Assembly (NCBI GenBank): GCA_020851595.1 | Contig: JADZCK010000026.1 | Span: 1 to 42,486, forward strand | Length of the DNA stretch: 42,486 nucleotides | Source of the DNA: Candidatus Nomurabacteria bacterium | GTDB taxonomy: Bacteria > Patescibacteriota > Minisyncoccia > Phycocordibacterales > UBA9973 | Reading direction: 5' to 3' | Part shown: positions 36,294-42,486 of the stretch, piece after piece | Layout: the number at the start of each line of letters is the position of its first letter | How positions within the stretch are numbered: the stretch's first letter is position 1 | Position numbers and translations under genes: made by a program | The notes under the pieces: generated by a model | Databases searched by the model: none | Told to the model about the DNA's origin: nothing | Seen by the model: only the letters and a program-made list of their open reading frames with translations

Positions 36294-37025
36294 TTATTTT
36301 TGCAATTTTATGAATTCTTTTGGCACTGATGATTCTATTTTTAGAGTATTTCCTTTTAGGTCTTTGAATTCAATAGACTTCGCGTGTAATGCCATACGCT
36401 TGATACCTTTTGGGCAAGGATTGTCGGGATTATAAAGTGAATCACATACAACAGGATGATTGAGGTATTTCATATGCACACGTATCTGATGTGTGCGACC
36501 AGTCTTTGGATATATTTCCAAATAAGTAAATTTACTATGCTCCGCTTCAAATCTTTTTAAAACTTTATATTGAGTTGTAGCTTCCCTCATCTCTCCCCTA
36601 GCTCCACGACCAGCAGAATATCTACGAAAATCAGTTGGACTTCGACCTATCGGTTTGTTTATAATTCCACGATCATTTTTAACAGAACCAGAAACTATTG
36701 CCACATAAGTTTTTTTTATTTCTTTGTTTTGAAATTGATTTTTCAAAAATTTATAAGCTTTTTGATTTTTTGCCAAAAGCAAAACTCCGGAAGTTTCCCT
36801 GTCTAATCTGTGTACAATGCCTGGCTTTTTTATGTTTGTTTTAATGTTTTTATTTTCGTACACTTCATCCTCGCCAACATTTTTCATTTTTGGATATTTT
36901 TCTAAAACCCAATCAGCTATCGTTTTTTCCTTGCTTTTACCATCAAAGTGCACAGAAATACCTGAAGGCTTTTCTATGGCCAAAATATTTGAATCTTCGT
37001 ATAAAATTTTAATTTTTGTAGGCAT
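36294..37025 (-). CDS. RluA-family pseudouridine synthase
   Basis: PGIVHRLDRETSGVLLLAKNQKAYKFLKNQF...KTGRTHQIRVHMKYLNHPVVCDSLY. Confidence 0.93.
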   Translation of the reverse strand: MPTKIKILYEDSNILAIEKPSGISVHFDGKSKEKTIADWVLEKYPKMKNVGEDEVYENKNIKTNIKKPGIVHRLDRETSGVLLLAKNQKAYKFLKNQFQNKEIKKTYVAIVSGSVKNDRGIINKPIGRSPTDFRRYSAGRGARGEMREATTQYKVLKRFEAEHSKFTYLEIYPKTGRTHQIRVHMKYLNHPVVCDSLYNPDNPCPKGIKRMALHAKSIEFKDLKGNTLKIESSVPKEFIKLQK

Positions 37026-37076
37026 TTATTTTTCTTAAGTTATACAACTCTATTATACATTAGAAACAAAAGCAAA

Positions 37077-37589
37077 ATGAAAATTGACAAAGCTTCAAAT
37101 TTAGTAATAATCAATTCTAGACAAACCAAACAACTTTTGTTTGGAAATAGAACAAAAAAAGGAGAAGAAATGGGACAACATCTTTTGGATCTGAGAAAGG
37201 TCCAGCCAGAAGATATGATCAACGTGTCTTTCCATGACACCAAAGAGAAAAAACAAATAGAAGCCTCTTTGGTTGTAATGGAGTGTCAACCTGGGAAAAC
37301 TATCATGTTGATGGAGTATCCCAAACAAGACCACAGGGTGGTAAAAATCTATCTCAAAAAAACACGTTTTGATACAACAAACCTACCCTGCCATCTGATC
37401 ACGGGTGGTAAACTTGTTTTTTGGCAAATTTCGACAACAACAGAAGACGGCTCAGCCTCTCTTTTAAAAGAATTTGAGGTTGAGTGTTTCTATGTAACCC
37501 GCAACCCGTTTGGCGTTAGACAGATCGAGGCTAGATACAACCTGTCTGACCTGACAGAACGTGGGTCAATATTCTCCCGACTTTGCTAA
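37077..37589 (+). CDS. Hypothetical protein
   Basis: 170-aa intact ORF followed by a strong terminator. Confidence 0.6.
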   Translation: MKIDKASNLVIINSRQTKQLLFGNRTKKGEEMGQHLLDLRKVQPEDMINVSFHDTKEKKQIEASLVVMECQPGKTIMLMEYPKQDHRVVKIYLKKTRFDTTNLPCHLITGGKLVFWQISTTTEDGSASLLKEFEVECFYVTRNPFGVRQIEARYNLSDLTERGSIFSRLC

Positions 37590-37606
37590 TCTAGTAAAGA
37601 TCATCC

Positions 37607-37632
37607 CCCGCCCCAATACAGGGCGGGTTTTT
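37607..37632 (+). terminator. Rho-independent terminator
   Basis: CCCGCCC-CAATACA-GGGCGGG-TTTTTG. Confidence 0.85.
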
Positions 37633-37734
37633 GTTTTTTGAAATAGGTTAGGTCGCAAATATTTTTCTGTTGAAAAATTTCGCGACCCGCTCCTCGCGCC
37701 GTCGCGCTGCGGACTCACAAAACTTACAGTTTTG

Positions 37735-37806
37735 TGCCCTTGGTAGGAATCGAACCTACATCAAGGCCTTAGAAGAGCCTCGTTCTATCCATTGAACTAC
37801 AAGGGC
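37735..37806 (-). tRNA. tRNA-Arg(TCT)
   Basis: GCCCTTGTAGTTCAATGGATAGAACGAGGCTCTTCTAAGGCCT...GGTTCGATTCCTACCAAGGGC; anticodon loop CTTCTAA. Confidence 0.92.
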
Positions 37807-37831
37807 TAGCTTCCCCGCTCTATGGCGTGGG

Positions 37832-37907
37832 TGGTGCGCGGTGTAGGACTCGAACCTACGACCTTCCCGGTGTAAACGGGTTGCTCTACCAACTGAGCTA
37901 ACCGCGC
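37832..37907 (-). tRNA. tRNA-Val(TAC)
   Basis: GCGCGGTTAGCTCAGTTGGTAGAGCAACCCGTTTACACCGGGAAGGTCGTAGGTTCGAGTCCTACACCGCGCACCA. Confidence 0.95.
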
Positions 37908-38039
37908 AAATATTATTTTTATATCAAAAAAGAACGATATTACTTCAACTAGGTTAACGACCTACCAAAACAGCTAACCGCGCAAATACAAAACAATAAA
38001 CTACATATTTATAACAAATACCTACTTAAATTAGCATTT

Positions 38040-38348
38040 TTATAACGAAGGGTCAACGACCGGGGCTCTTGAATTAATTATTTGTAAAGATTTTTCTTCT
38101 TTTCCAGAAAAAATATTTAATACTTTTTCAAGCTTTTCTTTATTTACTGTAGGACTCTGACCCCCAGCACTACTGTCAGGCAAAATCGTCTCTTTATTGA
38201 TTTGTACAAACAAATTATAACCAAAAAAGAAAACTAAAATTATCATTAAAAATCCACTAATTACCGCAATTTTCCAATAAAAACTAGTATTGAAATTAAA
38301 ATCTCTTTTTTTAAAACTATTCTTTTTTGTAAAAAAATTTATTTTCAT
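38040..38348 (-). CDS. Small single-TM protein in the pilus assembly cluster
   Basis: One TM helix, position after the pilM/N/O-like genes. Confidence 0.5.
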   Translation of the reverse strand: MKINFFTKKNSFKKRDFNFNTSFYWKIAVISGFLMIILVFFFGYNLFVQINKETILPDSSAGGQSPTVNKEKLEKVLNIFSGKEEKSLQIINSRAPVVDPSL

Positions 38349-38355
38349 ATTTTGT

Positions 38356-38877
38356 TTAAGGTATAAAACTTAAAAGTTGCATTTTAAAAACAGCTTCCCA
38401 TTTTGTATTTTTTATATCACCCGATGACTTATGAAAATCTACCGAAAGAAAAGCAAGCTCATATGGGGAATTTTCCAAAAGCAATAAAAATTTATAAAGT
38501 GATTCAAATTTACCAGTAGCTTTTAATTGAACTATAAATTTATCATTGGAAGCCCCCGTATTGAGCGAATCCACCATTGCAGTAGCCCCCACTTTTGTAG
38601 CCAATTTTTCGGTTGTGTCTAAAAATGGTACAACATCTGAACTTTTAGCAAAATGATTTTCTAGATTTATTCTTTTATCCTTAACTTCTTCAAGGGTGCG
38701 ATTTAAATTTATGATATTTTCTCTCCTGTTCATTTCTTTTTGCCAAATAATAGTAATCTCTTCTGTCTCTTTATTTATGTTATTTATTTTCTGATAAAGA
38801 AAAACAGAAAAAAAAGAAAAAGCTATAAAAAATATAATAGATAATATAAGCGGTATTTTTAAAGGATTGTTTTTCAT
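38356..38877 (-). CDS. PilO-like type IV pilus assembly protein
   Basis: N-terminal TM, coiled coil, KATGKFESLYKFLLLLENSPYELAFLSVDFHK; cluster position. Confidence 0.7.
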   Translation of the reverse strand: MKNNPLKIPLILSIIFFIAFSFFSVFLYQKINNINKETEEITIIWQKEMNRRENIINLNRTLEEVKDKRINLENHFAKSSDVVPFLDTTEKLATKVGATAMVDSLNTGASNDKFIVQLKATGKFESLYKFLLLLENSPYELAFLSVDFHKSSGDIKNTKWEAVFKMQLLSFIP

Positions 38878-38890
38878 AAAATGAAATAAA

Positions 38891-39433
38891 TCAAGAAGGT
38901 ATCAAATTTAAATAAAATTGTATATTTGAACCCTTCACGAAATTCGAAATTGGTAGATCGACCTTTTTAAATAAACCGCTATCTTCAAGAGCAACACGAA
39001 ACAAAAGCAATACTTCGCGAGAAGGAGCCAAGCCAGTAATACTTATCTTTTTACCTTTTATTTCGTCATTTTCATACAAAATTTGGGTTATCTTTATATC
39101 TGATCTTTTATTTAATAAAATTGCATTTATAACATTATTCGAAGGTAAAAATCTGTTTTTTTCTGAATTTTCAATTAAACTAATTTTTTTATTTATATCT
39201 TTTACTGAAGCCATTGCTTGTTCCCCTCCTTGAGGTAATGGTTCATTTTTTTGAAACTCTAATTTAGAATTAATTTCTGATAATTTAACAGAGGAAATAA
39301 AATAGGAAGGAAAAAGAGAAATAATGGCTATTAAAATACAAAGATCCAGGGTTGTAAAAAACAAAACAGCAAGTTTATAGTAGAAATTTGCAACCATTAT
39401 TTTCTTATCTTCTTTTGGAATTAAATTTATCAC
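38891..39433 (-). CDS. PilN-like type IV pilus assembly protein
   Basis: MINLIPKEDKK start, TM, ITGLAPSREVLLLFRVALEDSGLFKKVDLPISNF; after pilM. Confidence 0.75.
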   Translation of the reverse strand: MINLIPKEDKKIMVANFYYKLAVLFFTTLDLCILIAIISLFPSYFISSVKLSEINSKLEFQKNEPLPQGGEQAMASVKDINKKISLIENSEKNRFLPSNNVINAILLNKRSDIKITQILYENDEIKGKKISITGLAPSREVLLLFRVALEDSGLFKKVDLPISNFVKGSNIQFYLNLIPS

Positions 39434-39442
39434 TTTAATCTT

Positions 39443-40537
39443 TTAATTATTTGTAAAATCTCCCAAAGCAAGGCCTAAAGCTGTAGCAAAAGCAAGCGCC
39501 TGTCTAAAACTCATTTCTGGAACTGAATTTGAAGTGTCCAGTATGTTTACCCAAACATTTGCCATGTCTACAGGCGTTTTCATACTTACAGAAATATAAT
39601 CTGAAAGACCTGTAAGATTAGAATCACCGCCACAAAATATTATTTTTTCAATTGGTGTATTATTTTTACCATCTTCATCTTTATGTGTTTGCCAATATAA
39701 AAAATGCCTTACTATTTCGTCACGCAACACGGAAACACTGTTTAGTAAAACAGGGAATATTTCTTGATTCTCAGTGTTGCGTTGAAGACCGTATTTTTGC
39801 TTCATTCTATCTGCTTCTTCAAAGCTAACATTAAAGGTTTTCTTTATCATGTTTGTAAGCATTACTCCACCAACATCAAGAGTAAAAGTAAACATAACAA
39901 TACCCTTAGACACAATGAAAATACCAGTTCGCTTTTTACCAAAATCAACAATCATATAAGTATCAAGGTCGCCATTTTTCACAACAGCTCTAGATATAGC
40001 TTGCGCTTCTAATTCAAAAGATTTAACCTTCATGCCGGAGTTTTTAAAAACACACATATAACTTTCTATGACATTTTTTTGCATTGCTGTAACTTGGATC
40101 TCTAGACTTTGTGAATTTTCTTCAACTAAATCATAATCAAAAATGGCATCTTCTGCTAATATTGGGATATGTTCTTCAAGAACTAGTTCTATGCCCTCTT
40201 TTATGCTTCGCAAACCGGCTTTATCCAATTTAAGATGAAAAAGGTAAACTTGTTCTTCGGGTAATGAAACACGGACAGATTTTATCCCCTCTTCTTTTTT
40301 TAAAGTTGATAAAATTTCTTCCATTTTTTTAGTATTTTGTATTTTCCCAGCCTCTACTATTCCTGGTGGAATTATTTTTTCACCATAACGGCCAAGTTTT
40401 AGACCATTTTTTGTCATCAAAAGCTCTACATATTTTATCGATTCATCAGAGATATCAACACCAAAAGAAGGCTCCGTTAAAAATTCTGGAGGAGGAAAAA
40501 AATTTAAGAGAAATCTATTAAACGAATTTCCAAACAT
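39443..40537 (-). CDS. pilM: Type IV pilus assembly ATPase-like protein PilM
   Basis: FGVDISDESIKYVELL...VRVSLPEEQVYLFHL...MIVDFGKKRTGIFIVSKGIVMFTFTLDVGG. Confidence 0.9.
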   Translation of the reverse strand: MFGNSFNRFLLNFFPPPEFLTEPSFGVDISDESIKYVELLMTKNGLKLGRYGEKIIPPGIVEAGKIQNTKKMEEILSTLKKEEGIKSVRVSLPEEQVYLFHLKLDKAGLRSIKEGIELVLEEHIPILAEDAIFDYDLVEENSQSLEIQVTAMQKNVIESYMCVFKNSGMKVKSFELEAQAISRAVVKNGDLDTYMIVDFGKKRTGIFIVSKGIVMFTFTLDVGGVMLTNMIKKTFNVSFEEADRMKQKYGLQRNTENQEIFPVLLNSVSVLRDEIVRHFLYWQTHKDEDGKNNTPIEKIIFCGGDSNLTGLSDYISVSMKTPVDMANVWVNILDTSNSVPEMSFRQALAFATALGLALGDFTNN

Positions 40538-40572
40538 AATAATATTATACGATATTTAAATTCTTATCGCTA

Positions 40573-40902
40573 TTATTTTGTGTGAGTTCCGGTTGGAATT
40601 TCTTGATTTGGTTCTAAAAGAGAAAATTTACCGTCTTCGGTAGACACTGCCAGTATCATTCCGTTACTTTCTAGTCCACGAATTGTTCTTGGTTCCAAAT
40701 TTGCGACAAACATACACTTTTTACCAATCAAAACAGAACAGTCTGGAAAATATAAAGAAATTCCCGAAACAATCTGTCTTGGATTTTCTTCTCCAAGATC
40801 GACAGACAGCTTTAAAAGTTTGTCTGTTTCTGGGACTTTTTCTGCAGATAATATTTTACCTACAACAATATCAACTTTTTTAAAATCTTCTATGTTTATC
40901 AT
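40573..40902 (-). CDS. Stand-alone EMAP/tRNA-binding domain protein (MetG C-terminal-like)
   Basis: FKKVDIVVGKILSAEKVPETDKLLKLSVDLGEENPRQIVSGIS...NLEPRTIRGLESNGMILA. Confidence 0.9.
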   Translation of the reverse strand: MINIEDFKKVDIVVGKILSAEKVPETDKLLKLSVDLGEENPRQIVSGISLYFPDCSVLIGKKCMFVANLEPRTIRGLESNGMILAVSTEDGKFSLLEPNQEIPTGTHTK

Positions 40903-41372
40903 GATTTTTTGTTATTTATTTTATCTAAATATCTTTGCAAGATTAGGGCCGCAGCTGATGCATCTACCCTGCCCGACTTTATTTGTTTTATTTTACTATG
41001 AGATTGCGAAGGGTTAGAATCTTTTTTTGTGATTCCAGACTTTCGCGCTTGCCCGCCATGATTGGAATATCGGCGGGCTTCTACTGAAGTAAGAAATTCT
41101 TTTTGTTTGTGTACCGGTAAATTAAACTTCTCTTTTAACTCTAAAATAAAAACTTCTATCCTTCCAGACAAAGCGTTTAGCTTACCAGAAAAATCTACAG
41201 ACTCACCGATTATTATTTCTGAAACTTTTTCCTTTTTTAAAATCTCACCAATGTATGAAATTTCATTTCCATCATTTTTTATGATTTCTTTTGGGAAGGC
41301 CAAGGTTCCATTTTCATCAGAAATCGCCACACCGATCCTTTTTGTTCCATAATCTATTCCTAGAAATCTCAT
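40899..41372 (-). CDS. ruvX: Putative Holliday junction resolvase YqgF/RuvX
   Basis: RFLGIDYGTKRIGVAISDENGTLAFPKEII; C-terminal VDASAAALILQRYLD. Confidence 0.92.
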   Translation of the reverse strand: MRFLGIDYGTKRIGVAISDENGTLAFPKEIIKNDGNEISYIGEILKKEKVSEIIIGESVDFSGKLNALSGRIEVFILELKEKFNLPVHKQKEFLTSVEARRYSNHGGQARKSGITKKDSNPSQSHSKIKQIKSGRVDASAAALILQRYLDKINNKKS

Positions 41373-41443
41373 AATAATGAATATATCACATGTTTGGTAT
41401 TTATAAAAGTGACTGGTTTAAGGGAAAATGCTATAATACTCCT

Positions 41444-42148
41444 ATGAATAAGAAGTGCGCACGGTGTAAGATTGAGTTCGATAATAAGTATCCTAAACAA
41501 AAATTCTGCTCAATTTTATGTTCTAATAGACATAATCTCAATCATAAAAATATATTTAAAAAACCATCCAGGTATTCCAATGAGCTTGCAGAACTTTTTG
41601 GCATATTGCTCGGAGACGGAAGTGTTGAAAAATATTACGTAAAAATATATTTAAATATGATTGCCGACAAAGGATATACACGAAATATTACCAGATTAAT
41701 TACGAGCGCTCTGCCTGGGGTAAAACCATCAATACACATCAGGAAAGAACGCGGCACAGAAGAAGTTCAAATTTCATGCACAGATGTTTGTGATTATTTT
41801 AAATCCCTGGGGTTTAACCCACAAAAGAGGATTGTGCCAGGGTGGATTACAGAAAACCAAACTTTTACCAAAAGAACACTAAGAGGTCTTTTTGATACAG
41901 AAGGATCAATTGGTATTAAACGTTTTGTAGGGAAAAATAATTTACATATATATAAACAGTTGACGTTTACAAACAAAAATAAGGACATCCTGCAGTTCGT
42001 CGTGAACAGTTTGTCAAATCTTGGGTTTTCTCCAACGAAGACTTCAAGATACAATATCTACATAAGCAACAGAAAAGACATAGAAAGATATTTTAATCTT
42101 ATTGGAACAAGCAACCCAAAACTTGAGAAAAAGATGAAAATAAAGTAA
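41444..42148 (+). CDS. Free-standing LAGLIDADG-type homing endonuclease with N-terminal zinc finger
   Basis: CARCKIEFDNKYPKQKFCSILC finger; LAELFGILLGDGSV and TLRGLFDTEGSI motifs. Start set at ATG 41444. Confidence 0.85.
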   Translation: MNKKCARCKIEFDNKYPKQKFCSILCSNRHNLNHKNIFKKPSRYSNELAELFGILLGDGSVEKYYVKIYLNMIADKGYTRNITRLITSALPGVKPSIHIRKERGTEEVQISCTDVCDYFKSLGFNPQKRIVPGWITENQTFTKRTLRGLFDTEGSIGIKRFVGKNNLHIYKQLTFTNKNKDILQFVVNSLSNLGFSPTKTSRYNIYISNRKDIERYFNLIGTSNPKLEKKMKIK

Positions 42149-42160
42149 TGTTACAGGCAA

Positions 42161-42250
42161 GGAGGCGTGTCCGAGTGGTCTATGGAGATAGTCTTGAAAA
42201 CTATTAAGGGTTTACACCCTTCGTGAGTTCGAATCTCACCGCCTCCGCCA
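42161..42250 (+). tRNA. tRNA-Ser(TGA)
   Basis: GGAGGCGTGTCCGAGTGGTCTATGGAGATAGTCTTGAAAACTATTAAGGGTTTACACCCTTCGTGAGTTCGAATCTCACCGCCTCCGCCA. Confidence 0.95.
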
Positions 42251-42486
42251 GAAATCGAAATCGCATTTTGAAGCCGAATCGGGGTCGGCACGAAGTGCCG
42301 ACACAAACGCATTCCCGCCAAAAATTCCCGAATCCAAAAGGTTTTTCCACGCTCCGCGCGGCTCAAAAAGTACGGTTCGATCCTTAATTTGAAAGTTCGA
42401 ACCGACTTTTTTGAACAAATGAAGTTTTTCTTCATTTGTTCCCTCGTTTGCCAATTCCATATTGTATTTCAAAAACTTTTCGGTAA

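Overview
This window looks like a chromosome segment from a Patescibacteria/CPR (Parcubacteria-like) bacterium. That is inferred from gene content and small, AT-rich gene organisation, not from a search. Host backbone: rplK-nusG-secE, murB, tsaC/tsaE, rplS, rluA, pilM/N/O-like genes, ruvX and five tRNAs. Three accessory layers stand out. (1) A complete diversity-generating retroelement (DGR) at about 7.68-10.1 kb. It has a reverse transcriptase, an Avd protein on the opposite strand, a 111-bp template repeat (TR, 9065-9175) and a 111-bp variable repeat (VR, 9534-9644) at the 3' end of a small GC-rich target gene. Aligned by eye without gaps, TR and VR differ at 11 positions, and all 11 are adenines on the TR coding (minus) strand. 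The avd 5' end carries a C9 tract that puts the natural-looking ATG out of frame, which suggests a phase-variable DGR accessory gene or a homopolymer error. (2) A GC-richer metal/thiol island at about 12.0-31.8 kb. It carries CopA, a CsoR/RcnR-like regulator with its operator, a CadA/ZntA-type ATPase, DsbA-like proteins, DUF305, YHS and cupredoxin proteins. A large serine recombinase ends the island, and its ORF runs into tRNA-His. The island contains an unexplained family of ACCCCACA repeats and a cluster of three-armed repeats at about 20.5-20.98 kb. (3) Two free-standing LAGLIDADG proteins, each abutting the 5' end of a class II tRNA gene (Leu, Ser). All similarity statements are from recognition only. 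No searches were run.
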